64,000 nt of DNA from Methylomonas albis (lineage in GTDB: Bacteria > Pseudomonadota > Gammaproteobacteria > Methylococcales > Methylomonadaceae), in contig NZ_JACXSS010000001.1 of the NCBI RefSeq assembly GCF_014850955.1, positions 4,464,001 to 4,528,000 of the forward strand, written 5' to 3'. Positions 1-8,800 of this stretch are shown piece by piece. The notes under the pieces are model-generated. The model worked only from the letters and a program-made list of their open reading frames with translations. It was not told the origin of the DNA and searched no databases. The position numbers and the translations under genes were made by a program. Position 1 is the stretch's first letter. Every line of letters starts with the position of its first letter.

Positions 1-117
1 GATCAGGCCCTGGACTATGTCGATTTCCCAAACTTAGCTGCCCGCCTACGGCAAAACACGGTTCAGGAAAAGCTGTCCTCGCTCTGGCTGACTTATTTGC
101 TGGAAGCCGAACGATAA
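1..117 (+). CDS. C-terminal fragment of an unidentified protein (5' end outside window)
   Basis: An open frame runs from base 1 to a TAA at 115-117 and encodes the last 38 residues of a protein, ending LLEAER. The fragment is soluble-looking and contains a YVDFP motif followed by an amphipathic helix, which faintly recalls the C-terminus of phosphate-binding PstS-type proteins, but it is too short to assign. It is followed by a clear rho-independent terminator at 171-204, so it ends a transcription unit. Confidence 0.6.
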   Translation, partial: DQALDYVDFPNLAARLRQNTVQEKLSSLWLTYLLEAER

Positions 118-170
118 TATATAGGCAGACATTAAGCCTATCCCCGGTAGACTAGCGCAAGGCTGATAAT

Positions 171-204
171 CGAGGGGCGTGCCTACGGGACTTCCCCTCG
201 TTTT
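171..204 (+). terminator. Rho-independent terminator after the partial first gene
   Basis: CGAGGGG at 171-177 pairs with CCCCTCG at 194-200 around a 16-nt loop and is followed directly by TTTT. It lies 54 bp after the stop of the partial gene and upstream of nhaD. Confidence 0.7.
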
Positions 205-262
205 AGCAATGCTAGGCTACACTGGCTATACAGCTACAAACTTGTAATATCGTGATCGCCAA

Positions 263-354
263 GCCCGTAACTAAACGGGCACGGCAAAAAGCAGTCACGG
301 TCGAGGAACACACTCCCTGCCGTGAAAGTCCTGCACCCAGTTATTGAAAGGAGT
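263..354 (+). promoter_or_regulatory. Structured leader in front of nhaD, possible ion-responsive element
   Basis: Two helices can be drawn by eye. GCCCGT (263-268) pairs with ACGGGC (275-280). CACG (280-283) plus GCAG (291-294), separated by an A-rich bulge, pair with CTGC (317-320) plus CGTG (321-324). The loop of the second helix contains ACTCC (312-316), complementary to GGAGT (350-354), which is the Shine-Dalgarno region of nhaD. The arrangement would allow the ribosome site to be masked or freed. Riboswitches for sodium or lithium are known in front of antiporter genes in other bacteria; I cannot assign this leader to any of those families. Confidence 0.35.
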
Positions 355-360
355 TCACCC

Positions 361-1797
361 GTGTTTTCGCGCATCTTTCTATTATTGCTCGGACTTTTTC
401 CAGTTATAGCCTGGGCAGACGCAGAACAAGCCTCACAAGCCCTCAATCTCACCAAACATTGGGTCGGTTATTCAGCTATCGCTATTTTTGCAGTTGCGTA
501 CCTGCTGGCAATGACCGAAGAAGTCACCGAATTAAATAAATCCAAACCCATGGTTTTAGCGGCGAGCTTAATCTGGGCTTTTATCGCCGGTATTTACGTT
601 AATAACGGCATGAGTGAAATCGCCCGCCATGCGTTCCGCGGCTGCCTGGAGGGCTATGCGGAACTGTTTTTGTTTATCATGGTTTCGATGGCCTATCTCA
701 ACGCAATGGAAGACCGCGGCGTCTTTGATAATCTGCGGGTTTGGTTGCTCAGCAAGGGGTTTAGCTACCGAAAATTGTTCTGGATTACCGGCGTCATGTC
801 GTTCTTTATGTCCTCGGTTTGCAACAACTTGACCACAGCCCTGCTAATGGGAGCGGTGATCGCTGCAATGGGCAAAGACAATCGGCAGTTTGTTACATTA
901 GCCTGCATCAACGTGGTGGTAGCGACCAATGCCGGCGGATCGTTCAGCCCATTCGGCGACATCACCACACTGCTGGTTTGGCAAAGCGGGATAGTACCTT
1001 TTAAGGATTTTTATTCTCTATTCATTCCTGCCGTGGTCAATTTCACACTGCCCGCAATAATTATGCATTTCTGGATACCCAAGCAACATCCAGCGGCAGT
1101 GGGTAAAGCGCCAAAAATGAAACGTGGCGCGTTGACTATGATTGTGCTGTTTTTGCTGACCATTATTACTGCGGTCTGTTTTGAAAACATGCTGAAATTA
1201 CCGCCTGCGGCCGGCATGCTGGCGGGTCTGACCTATCTGAAATTCCTGGGCTTTTATCTACAAAAAACCGCCGACAAAGACAATGGCAAAATTAGCGACT
1301 TTGCCCACGTTTATAAATTATTTAATGTTGCGGTTCCCGACGCGAGACCAAATCAGAAATTCGACGTATTCAAAAGCGTTGCCACGCTGGAATGGGACAC
1401 CTTGCTGTTTTTTTACGGCGTCATGATCAGCGTCGGCGGTTTGAGTTTCATCGGTTATTTGACCATGGCCTCTGATGTGTTGTACGTCGGAATGGACCCA
1501 ACCATCGCCAATATAGTGGTCGGCATCCTGTCGGCATTCATCGATAACGGTACTATCATGTTTGCGGTACTGACCATGCATCCGGAAATATCCCAAGGAC
1601 AATGGCTGCTGGTCACCTTGACCGCCGGCGTCGGCGGAAGTTTGCTGGCTATCGGCTCGGCGGCCGGAGTCGGTTTGATGGGACAGATGAAAGGCCTTTA
1701 CACCTTTAGCGCGCACTTGAAATGGATGCCGATCATTTTGATCGGCTTTTTCGGCAGCATTGCCACCCATTTCCTGATTAACGGCAATTATTTTTAA
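361..1797 (+). CDS. nhaD: Sodium/proton antiporter NhaD
   Basis: This is a 478-residue inner-membrane Na+(Li+)/H+ antiporter of the NhaD family in the ion transporter superfamily; it exports sodium in exchange for protons. The start chosen is GTG 361, because an AAAGGAG ribosome site sits 7 bases upstream and because the resulting N-terminus is a signal peptide (FLLLLGLFPVIAWA, then DAEQ), which NhaD proteins carry. A GTG 13 codons upstream is in frame but would place the ribosome site inside the gene. The protein then shows the conserved LTKHWVGYSAIAIFAVAYLL segment, about 11-12 hydrophobic segments, and family motifs such as SSVCNNLTTALLMG and NAGGSFSPFGDITTLLVW. It stands alone, with a structured leader in front and a possible hairpin behind. 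Confidence 0.93.
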   Translation: MFSRIFLLLLGLFPVIAWADAEQASQALNLTKHWVGYSAIAIFAVAYLLAMTEEVTELNKSKPMVLAASLIWAFIAGIYVNNGMSEIARHAFRGCLEGYAELFLFIMVSMAYLNAMEDRGVFDNLRVWLLSKGFSYRKLFWITGVMSFFMSSVCNNLTTALLMGAVIAAMGKDNRQFVTLACINVVVATNAGGSFSPFGDITTLLVWQSGIVPFKDFYSLFIPAVVNFTLPAIIMHFWIPKQHPAAVGKAPKMKRGALTMIVLFLLTIITAVCFENMLKLPPAAGMLAGLTYLKFLGFYLQKTADKDNGKISDFAHVYKLFNVAVPDARPNQKFDVFKSVATLEWDTLLFFYGVMISVGGLSFIGYLTMASDVLYVGMDPTIANIVVGILSAFIDNGTIMFAVLTMHPEISQGQWLLVTLTAGVGGSLLAIGSAAGVGLMGQMKGLYTFSAHLKWMPIILIGFFGSIATHFLINGNYF

Positions 1798-2243
1798 AGC
1801 GACAAGCTTATTGGGCGGTTTTTTTAGGGCCTGCCCAATAGGTCAATTGCAAAATCCAGTAATTTTTTGTTTATTTTGCGGCGATTCATTTGCTGTATCC
1901 AATCGGCAGAAAACGGGTTTGAGCATTACAGCAACACAAAAAAACCTCGTAAAAAACCACTTCATTTCAATATCTTAGCCACCCGCAACCTGCGTTAGCC
2001 TCGAACCGACCACCCTACAAAGACAACCGAAAAACGATTGTCACAATCATTTAACACGCAAAATCTAGCTAGTTTTTGTGGATACCCGCCGATTGCGATG
2101 TATAATGTAGTTGATTTAGCTCGGTATCGTTGTCGCTTTTCAAGTCTGCAATTGGATCAACAAACATTGTTTTCCACTACCTGCTTTATTCACCAACCCT
2201 AGTTCCAAACCAGCGAATAGCACTTTATTAGCAAGAGAGATTT
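1798..2243. other. Intergenic region holding the cold-shock gene promoter and long leader
   Basis: No gene is seen here. Just after nhaD a perfect 8-bp inverted repeat (TATTGGGC 1809-1816, GCCCAATA 1833-1840) could terminate nhaD transcription, but it lacks a T tract at its 3' side. The rest is AT-rich and holds the csp promoter and a leader of about 135 bases. Confidence 0.5.
2076..2106 (+). promoter_or_regulatory. Likely sigma-70 promoter of the cold-shock gene
   Basis: A perfect TATAAT lies at 2101-2106, with a weak TTGTGG at 2076-2081 as the candidate -35 box (19-bp spacing). Transcription from here would give a 5' untranslated leader of about 130 bases, as is typical of cspA-type mRNAs whose leader folds differently in the cold. 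Confidence 0.4.
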
Positions 2244-2453
2244 ATGTCAGTTCAAGTAGAAGGCAAAGTAAAATGGTTCAATGATGAAAAAGGCTTCGGC
2301 TTCATTGAGCAAGAAGGCGGCAAAGATGTATTCGTACATTTCAGTGCCATCAACGGCAACGGCCGCAAAACCTTGAAAGAAGGCCAAAAAGTCACGATGG
2401 AAGTGACCAATGGCCAAAAAGGCCCACAAGCGGAAAACGTAACACCGCTGTAA
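2244..2453 (+). CDS. Cold-shock protein, CspA family
   Basis: A 69-residue single cold-shock domain protein that binds single-stranded RNA and DNA and acts as an RNA chaperone. Both nucleic-acid-binding motifs are intact: RNP1 as KGFGFIEQ and RNP2 as VFVHFSAI, and the N-terminus has the usual [13 protein letters not shown] pattern. Length equals the family norm. It is a single-gene unit with a long 5' leader and a strong terminator immediately behind. Which of the csp paralogues it corresponds to cannot be decided from one sequence. Confidence 0.96.
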   Translation: MSVQVEGKVKWFNDEKGFGFIEQEGGKDVFVHFSAINGNGRKTLKEGQKVTMEVTNGQKGPQAENVTPL

Positions 2454-2462
2454 ATTGAACTG

Positions 2463-2489
2463 AAAAAGCCGCCTAACCAGCGGCTTTTT
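2463..2489. terminator. Bidirectional rho-independent terminator between csp and rimO
   Basis: AAAAAGCCGC (2463-2472) and GCGGCTTTTT (2480-2489) form a symmetric hairpin with a T run on either strand. It can end the plus-strand csp transcript and the minus-strand sugE-tusB-tusE-rimO transcript, whose last stop lies at 2492. Confidence 0.85.
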
Positions 2490-2491
2490 CG

Positions 2492-3802
2492 TTAGATCAG
2501 TTTACCCCACAAGTCGTACTCGTCGGCTTCTTCAATTTCCACATTGACGAAATCGCCGACTTGTAAATGGCTTGCGCCGTCGATAAACACCTGGCCGTCA
2601 ATTTCAGGTGCGTCGCTCTTGCTGCGCGCCACCGCACCCTCCTCGACCACCTCATCGACCAACACCGTTTCGATTCGGCCAACCCGACGCTCTAAGCGCT
2701 CGGCGCTGATAGCCGCTTGATGCTCCATGAAACGCGCCAAGCGCTCCTGCTTAAGCTCTTCCGCTACCGCACCGGGCAAATCGTTAGCTACCGCTCCCTT
2801 CACCGGCGAATAGGCAAAACAGCCGACTCTGTCCATTTGCGCTTCGCTTAGAAAATCCAGTAACTCTGCAAAGTCGTGCTCGGTTTCGCCGGGAAAGCCG
2901 ACGATAAAAGTACTGCGGATCGTCAAATCCGGGCAAATTTTCCGCCAGGCACGGATGCGTTCCAAATTGTTTTCCGCAGCGGCCGGACGTTTCATCAATT
3001 TTAAAATCCGGCTATTAGCGTGCTGAAACGGAATATCCAGATACGGCAGGATTTTGCCTTCGGCCATCAACGGCACCACCTCATCGACATGCGGATAGGG
3101 ATAGACATAATGCATCCGCGCCCAAATCCCCAACTCACCCAAGGCTGCGGCTAAGTCGTAAAACCGGGTTTGCATTTCCCGACCGCGCCATCGCCGGCTT
3201 TCGTATTTCAGATCCAAACCGTAAGCGCTGGTATCTTGCGAAACGATCAACAACTCCTTAACGCCGGCATCTGCCAAACGCTCGGCTTCCAACATCACGT
3301 CATCGATAGGCCGGCTTACCAAATCGCCGCGCATCGACGGAATGATGCAAAACGTGCAGCGATGATTGCAACCTTCCGAGATTTTTAGATAGGCGTAGTG
3401 CTTGGGCGTCAGTTTGATGCCTTGCGGCGGCATTAAGTCGGTAAACGGATTATGCGCCGGCGGCAGATGCTCGTGTACCGCTGACACCACCTCGTCTGTG
3501 GCATGGGCGCCGGTGATTTTTAAAACCTGGGGATGACGAGCCAATATCTCATCTTGGCGCGCCCCCAAACAACCGGTAACGATGACCTTACCGTTTTCCG
3601 CCAAAGCCTCGCCTATGCTGTCCAGCGATTCCTCAACCGCCGCATCGATAAAGCCGCAGGTATTGACGATCACCAAATCCGAATCTTTATAGTTTGGCGA
3701 GACTTGGTAGCCTTCGCTACGCAAGCGGGTCAAAATCTGTTCGCTATCGACCAAGGCTTTGGGACAGCCCAAACTAATAAATCCAACACGGGGGTTACTC
3801 AT
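2492..3802 (-). CDS. rimO: Ribosomal protein S12 methylthiotransferase RimO
   Basis: RimO is a radical-SAM enzyme that adds a methylthio group to the conserved aspartate of ribosomal protein S12. The 436-residue protein has all parts: an N-terminal MTTase domain with cluster-binding Cys13, Cys49 and Cys78, the radical-SAM CxxxCxxC motif at Cys145, Cys149 and Cys152 ([10 protein letters not shown]), and a C-terminal TRAM domain. The N-terminus [15 protein letters not shown] is diagnostic of RimO rather than MiaB. An AAGAGAG ribosome site precedes the ATG. It begins 21 bases after tusE and appears to be the last gene of the sugE-tusB-tusE-rimO operon. Confidence 0.96.
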   Translation of the reverse strand: MSNPRVGFISLGCPKALVDSEQILTRLRSEGYQVSPNYKDSDLVIVNTCGFIDAAVEESLDSIGEALAENGKVIVTGCLGARQDEILARHPQVLKITGAHATDEVVSAVHEHLPPAHNPFTDLMPPQGIKLTPKHYAYLKISEGCNHRCTFCIIPSMRGDLVSRPIDDVMLEAERLADAGVKELLIVSQDTSAYGLDLKYESRRWRGREMQTRFYDLAAALGELGIWARMHYVYPYPHVDEVVPLMAEGKILPYLDIPFQHANSRILKLMKRPAAAENNLERIRAWRKICPDLTIRSTFIVGFPGETEHDFAELLDFLSEAQMDRVGCFAYSPVKGAVANDLPGAVAEELKQERLARFMEHQAAISAERLERRVGRIETVLVDEVVEEGAVARSKSDAPEIDGQVFIDGASHLQVGDFVNVEIEEADEYDLWGKLI

Positions 3803-3823
3803 GAAACTCTCTTGAAAACATTT

Positions 3824-4147
3824 TTATAAACAGGTGGGTGGCTTGGGCAAGCCGGCGATTTTACAGGCGTATTTCAGCGGCCCTTGCGGAAACAATTTTT
3901 GCAGATAGCGACTATTGCCCTTGTCTTCGCCGAATTGTTTGCGGATAGCCGCCACAAACATCCGGGCATTAGGCAAGTGCTGGAATTTTTGATAGTAATC
4001 GCGAATGTACAGCAGGATTTCCCAATGCGCATCGCTAATCTCAATCGCTTCCAGCCGGGCCAACTCGTCGGCCACCTCTCGATTCCATTGCCCGGCATCA
4101 CGCAGAAAGCCGTCGTCGCTGGTTGGCAAGACAAGGCCGTCGACCAT
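3824..4147 (-). CDS. tusE: TusE/DsrC-family sulfur carrier protein with both cysteines
   Basis: A 107-residue sulfur-relay protein. TusE accepts persulfide sulfur from TusBCD and passes it to MnmA for 2-thiolation of tRNA wobble uridine. The start chosen is ATG 4147 (MVDGLVLPTSDDG), which overlaps the tusB stop as TGATG; a longer open frame upstream is only the overlap with tusB. The sequence has the family core (FLRDAGQWN, LLYIRDYYQ, MFVAAIRKQFG) and the flexible C-terminal arm YACKIAGLPKPPTCL. Both arm cysteines are present: the penultimate one common to the whole family, and the one 11 residues earlier that is typical of DsrC-type members and absent from E. coli TusE. The protein could therefore be named DsrC-like; no sulfite reductase genes are nearby. 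Confidence 0.9.
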   Translation of the reverse strand: MVDGLVLPTSDDGFLRDAGQWNREVADELARLEAIEISDAHWEILLYIRDYYQKFQHLPNARMFVAAIRKQFGEDKGNSRYLQKLFPQGPLKYACKIAGLPKPPTCL

Positions 4148-4440
4148 CAACACCACGAATGAATCACCGGATTCTTCACGGTCAACTCGACCAAGCCCGC
4201 GTAATCGATCAGCTCCACACCCACCAACAAGCCTTGCTGCTCGACGCCGTGAACCAATAACATCTCTTGCAAGGCATAAACCCGACACGACTGACTCAGC
4301 AATTGCCGCAACAAGGCATTGCCACTATGCCCGGTCAGCGTGGCACACACTGCGCCGTCCATCAAGACGACATCATCACCATTGCCAATGCGCTCAACAA
4401 CCGCTGTTTGCAACGGCATTTGCGACAGCAAATGCAGCAT
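4147..4440 (-). CDS. tusB: Sulfur relay protein TusB/DsrH
   Basis: A 97-residue member of the DsrE/F/H superfamily, the TusB (DsrH) subunit of the TusBCD sulfurtransferase. Start ATG 4440 gives MLHLLSQMPLQ, the typical N-terminus; it overlaps the sugE stop as TAATG. The C-terminus VELIDYAGLVELTVKNPVIHSWC closely matches the DYAGFVELV...QSW ending of the family. It is translationally coupled at both ends. The tusC and tusD partners usually found directly upstream are absent; sugE occupies that place. Confidence 0.88.
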   Translation of the reverse strand: MLHLLSQMPLQTAVVERIGNGDDVVLMDGAVCATLTGHSGNALLRQLLSQSCRVYALQEMLLVHGVEQQGLLVGVELIDYAGLVELTVKNPVIHSWC

Positions 4441-4760
4441 TATTCCACATGCGTCAGCTTCAAACCGACGATGCCGACGATGATTAACAGAATCGACGCC
4501 AACCGGAACCAATCCGCCGACTCCTTAAACAAAAAAATCCCGAGTATAGCGACACCAACAGCCCCCATGCCCGTCCAGACTGCGTAAGCCGTACCTAAGG
4601 GCAGCGTCCTGATCGCCAACATTAATAGGTAAAAACTGCCCGCACCCGATACGCCGGTCACTACGCTTGGCCATAACTTGGTAAACCCGTCATTGTATTT
4701 GAGACTTACAGCGAACACGATTTCCGAGCAACCTGCGGCGAACAATAGCAACCAACCCAT
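4440..4760 (-). CDS. sugE: SMR-family guanidinium/quaternary cation exporter SugE (Gdx)
   Basis: A 106-residue four-helix small multidrug resistance protein that works as a dual-topology dimer. The start ATG 4760 is chosen over one 7 codons upstream because GAAGGAG lies 6 bases before it and because MGWLLLFAAGCSE is the usual N-terminus. The essential Glu13 (GCSEIVFAVSLKY) is present, together with the Gdx-type signatures GFTKLWPS and AVWTGMGAVG, so guanidinium export is more likely than EmrE-type polyspecific drug export. It heads the operon containing tusB, tusE and rimO and is divergent from the PilZ gene. No guanidine-sensing double hairpin is visible in its 5' region. Confidence 0.9.
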   Translation of the reverse strand: MGWLLLFAAGCSEIVFAVSLKYNDGFTKLWPSVVTGVSGAGSFYLLMLAIRTLPLGTAYAVWTGMGAVGVAILGIFLFKESADWFRLASILLIIVGIVGLKLTHVE

Positions 4761-4839
4761 CAAAACTCCTTCCATATGCACTATAATCTGCGGTATTTTA
4801 CAGTAGTGCTCTTATCTATCCGCAAAATTTAGCAATTAA

Positions 4840-5589
4840 ATGCAAAAAGAATCCGACTACCTCGTTAGAAGCGCCAAACTGGTTTTTGGCCACTTGAGCG
4901 ATCTAATAAAAAAGAAGTGCATTATCTCCGCACACTTTGGCGAACATAATCAATCGTTTTTGACCACCATTATCGATCTCGATCAAAAAGCCAACCTGAT
5001 CACGCTGGACGTTGCGCCTACGGAATTGCTGAATAAGCAACTGCTCGGCTCCGCAAAAGTGCTGTTCCGCACCGAATACGAAGGGATTAAAGTTTCGTTC
5101 CGAGGCAAAGACATCAAAAAATCGCAAAGCGACGGCCACCCGGTGTTTGCGATGCCTATCCCGGATGCCATTTTTTGGATGCAACGCCGCCAGTATTATC
5201 GCGTTAAAGTGCCGCTATCGCATAAAAACAGCACCTGCGAAATCAACCTTGCCATCGAAAATGAAGCAGGTGAAACCGAATCGCAAACCAAAGCTTTTAA
5301 CCTGTCCGACATTAGTCTTTCCGGATTTTCGCTCCTAAACCCCGACACTAAGATTGCCGACTTCTTGGTACCCGATACCGTGATAGACGAATGCGCCCTG
5401 TTTTTGAACGACGGCAGCAGAGCAACTGTTGGCTTAGTAGTGAAAAGCGTGACCAATGTCCGAGCCAACGCTACAACCTATCAACATCGCGTAGGCTGCA
5501 AATTTACGCACATCCCGCAAGTATTCGAGAACAGCATCCAACGCTATATGCAGGAAATCGAATTACAGCAGAAAAACTTGAGCATTTAA
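4840..5589 (+). CDS. YcgR-like c-di-GMP effector (PilZN-PilZ)
   Basis: A 249-residue cytoplasmic protein with a YcgR-type N-terminal domain (about 1-115) and a PilZ domain (about 118-240). The c-di-GMP motifs are complete: RRQYYR at the domain junction and DISLSGFSL later. YcgR proteins slow the flagellar motor when c-di-GMP is high. No flagellar gene is adjacent; the gene appears monocistronic and divergent from sugE. An HD-GYP phosphodiesterase (17912-19120) and a chemoreceptor (22909-24939) elsewhere in the window belong to the same signalling sphere. The ribosome site is weak. Confidence 0.85.
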   Translation: MQKESDYLVRSAKLVFGHLSDLIKKKCIISAHFGEHNQSFLTTIIDLDQKANLITLDVAPTELLNKQLLGSAKVLFRTEYEGIKVSFRGKDIKKSQSDGHPVFAMPIPDAIFWMQRRQYYRVKVPLSHKNSTCEINLAIENEAGETESQTKAFNLSDISLSGFSLLNPDTKIADFLVPDTVIDECALFLNDGSRATVGLVVKSVTNVRANATTYQHRVGCKFTHIPQVFENSIQRYMQEIELQQKNLSI

Positions 5590-5783
5590 GACCTGTAGAA
5601 TATTCAGTATAAGACTCGCAATGAGGTATTTCTAATAGCACAGCAACTTAGCAAAGCCACTAACTCTTATTGATCTCATTTCCTTGTCCGGATATACGCG
5701 ACAAGCGGATTCGCCGGACAGCAAAGGCCTTAGCACATCCCAAATAGGCCGCGTAAGCTTATTCCAAGCCCAAATATCGCGGT

Positions 5784-5789
5784 TATAAT
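5784..5789 (+). promoter_or_regulatory. Candidate -10 box of the mfd promoter
   Basis: A perfect TATAAT lies 30 bases upstream of the mfd start codon in an otherwise gene-free 230-bp interval. No convincing -35 hexamer is visible at the right distance. Confidence 0.4.
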
Positions 5790-5819
5790 GCAGCCCTTCT
5801 GAAACCCAATTCCATCGCC

Positions 5820-8800
5820 ATGTCTTTACCGCTTATTCCCGCTGCAGCATTGCCGCAGCACCCCACCACGGTATTCTGGAGCGGCCTGAGTGGTTGCGGC
5901 GACTCGCTTGCGCTGGCCCAAGCAATTACCCAAGAAAAACGCCTACTGGTCATCGTCACTCCGGACACCCAAACCGCCTTGCGTTTGGAGCACGAACTGG
6001 CGTTCTTCTTGGACAACAGCCTGCCTATTCTGCATTTTCCGGATTGGGAAACCCTACCCTACGATGTATTTTCCCCGTTGCCGGAGATCATCTCGGAACG
6101 CTTGCGCACACTGGCCTTGCTACCCGACACGAAGCGCGGCGCGCTGATCCTGTCGGTGGCGACGCTGATGCACCGTCTGGCACCGCGCGAGCATATTCTG
6201 GCCCACAGCTTTGCCATAGAAGTCGGCGGCACTTTGAGCTTGGAAGTTTCTCGCGCAAAACTGGAAGCCGTAGGCTATCAATGCGTGTCGCAAGTCTATC
6301 AACACGGCGAATTCGCAGTACGCGGCTCGATTCTGGACTTGTTCCCGATGGGCTCCAAACAGCCCTACCGCATTGAGTTGTTCGACGATGATGTGGAATC
6401 GATCCGTAGCTTCGATCCCGACACGCAAATGTCGCAAGACAAAATGCAAAAAGTCGAGCTATTCCCGGCCCGTGAGTTTCCGTTTACCGACGAAGCCATC
6501 AAACGCTTCCGCCAGGCCTTCCGCGAGCAATTCCCGGACGCCTCGCCCAAAAACAATCTCTATCTGGATGTTTCCAAGCAAATCGCCCCGGCCGGCATCG
6601 AATATTACCTGCCGCTGTTCGTCGAGCGCACCGAATCGCTATTCGCCTATTTGCCCAAGACTGCGCTGTTTGTACTGCCAGCCAATTTCGCCGAAAACGC
6701 CCAGCGCTTTTACAGCGAAGCCGACGAACGCTATCAGCAACGCAAATACGACACTGATCGACCATTATTGCCGCCGACGCGTTTGTTCTTGTCGGCCGAG
6801 GAAATCCAGCAACACACCGATAGCTTTAGTCGCGTAGTGCTGGATAACCAAGCAGAAACCGCCCACACCTTCGATTGCAAACAGGTACCGGACATAGCGA
6901 TAGACAGCCGTTTAAAAGAACCCGCACAACGCCTGCGCCAGTTCATCGAAGGTTTTGACGGCAAAATCCTATTTGTTGCCGAGACAGCAGGCCACCGCGA
7001 AGGCCTGATCGACAAATTAAAAAGCGTCAAACTGGCCGCCAAACAGGTGCAAAGCTGGCCGGAATTTCTACAATCCCACCATTCGCCGTGCATCGTCGTT
7101 GCGCCGATGGATCATGGTCTGTGGCTCGAAGATGCAAAACTGGCAGTCATCACCGAAAGCCAACTCAGCGGCGAAAAAGTCCAACAACGCCGGCGCCGCG
7201 CCAAATCAGCGGCCCGGGCGCTGGAAAACATCTTCAACAACCTCGACGAACTGACGATAGGTTCGCCGGTGGTGCATCAGGAACACGGCGTCGGCCGTTA
7301 CTTGGGTTTGCAGATACTCAACGTCGGCGGTATCGACGCCGAGTTTTTGATGCTGGAATACGCCAACCAAGACAAAATCTATGTGCCGGTGGCCTCCTTG
7401 CACATGATCGGCCGTTACAGCGGGGTTAGCGCCGAAAACGCCCCGCTACATCGACTGGGTACCGACCAATGGAGCAAGGCTAAGAAAAAAGCCATGGAGC
7501 GCGCCCGCGATGTGGCCGCCGAGTTGCTGGACATTCACGCCAAACGCGCCGCCCGCGAAGGCTTTGCCTTTAACATCGACAATAGCGACTACAACGCTTT
7601 CGCCGCCGCCTTCCCGTTCGAAGAAACCCCGGATCAGCTCAGCGCCATCGAAGCCATTTTGCAAGACATGGCCGCCAGCCAACCGATGGACCGCGTGGTC
7701 TGCGGCGACGTGGGTTTCGGCAAAACCGAAGTGGCGATGCGCGCCGCCTTCGTGGCAGTACAAAGCGGCAAACAGGTCGCGGTGCTGGTGCCAACCACCC
7801 TGCTCGCCCAGCAACATTATCAAAACTTCCGCGACCGCTTCGCCGACTGGCCGGTACGCATCGAAGTCACCTCGCGCTTCGTCACCCCCAAGCAACAAAA
7901 AGCCATCGCCGACGATTTAGCCGACGGCAAAGTCGATATCGTCATCGGCACCCACAAATTGCTGTCCAAAGAGATGAAATACAAAGCCTTGGGCTTGGTA
8001 ATCATCGACGAAGAACACCGCTTTGGCGTGACCCAAAAAGAACATTTCAAAAAGCTGCGCCACGAGTTGGATTTGTTGACGCTGACCGCTACACCAATTC
8101 CACGCACTTTGAACATGGCCATGGCCGGCCTGCGCGACATTTCCATCATCGCCACCCCGCCGCCCAACCGTCACGCCATCAAGACTTTCGTCACCGAATG
8201 GATAGACTCGCAAGTCCAGGAAGCCTGCCAACGGGAAATCAAGCGCGGCGGCCAAGTGTTTTTCCTGCACAACGACGTGAAAAGCATGGAGAAAATGATG
8301 CGCGAGCTGAGTGAACTGGTGCCGGAAGCGCGCATCCAGATCGCCCACGGCCAGATGGCCGAGCGCGAGTTGGAGCAAATCATGCTGGATTTTTACCATC
8401 AGCGTTTTAATCTGTTGATTGCCTCCACCATCATCGAAAGCGGCATCGACATCCCCAGCGCCAACACCATCGTCATCAACCGCGCCGACAAACTCGGTCT
8501 GGCGCAGTTGCACCAGTTACGCGGCCGGGTGGGCCGTTCGCATCACCGCGCCTACGCTTACTGCATCGTGCCGCCCAAATCCGTGATGACCAAGGACGCG
8601 ATCAAACGTCTGGAAGCCTTCGAGACCTCCGGCGAATTGGGCGCCGGTTTCATGCTGTCCTCGCATGACATGGAAATCCGCGGCGCCGGCGAATTGCTGG
8701 GCGATGAACAAAGCGGGCAGATTCAGGAAATCGGCTTTACCTTGTACACCGAGCTGCTGGAACGCGCGGTCAAAGCGCTGAAATCCGGCAAACAACCGGA

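Noticed and set aside
1-117. Naming the first partial gene as phosphate-binding PstS
   Set aside because: Only 38 residues are visible and the resemblance is limited to one short motif.
4761-4839. Guanidine riboswitch (mini-ykkC type) upstream of sugE
   Set aside because: The short divergent interval has no pair of hairpins with ACGR loops.
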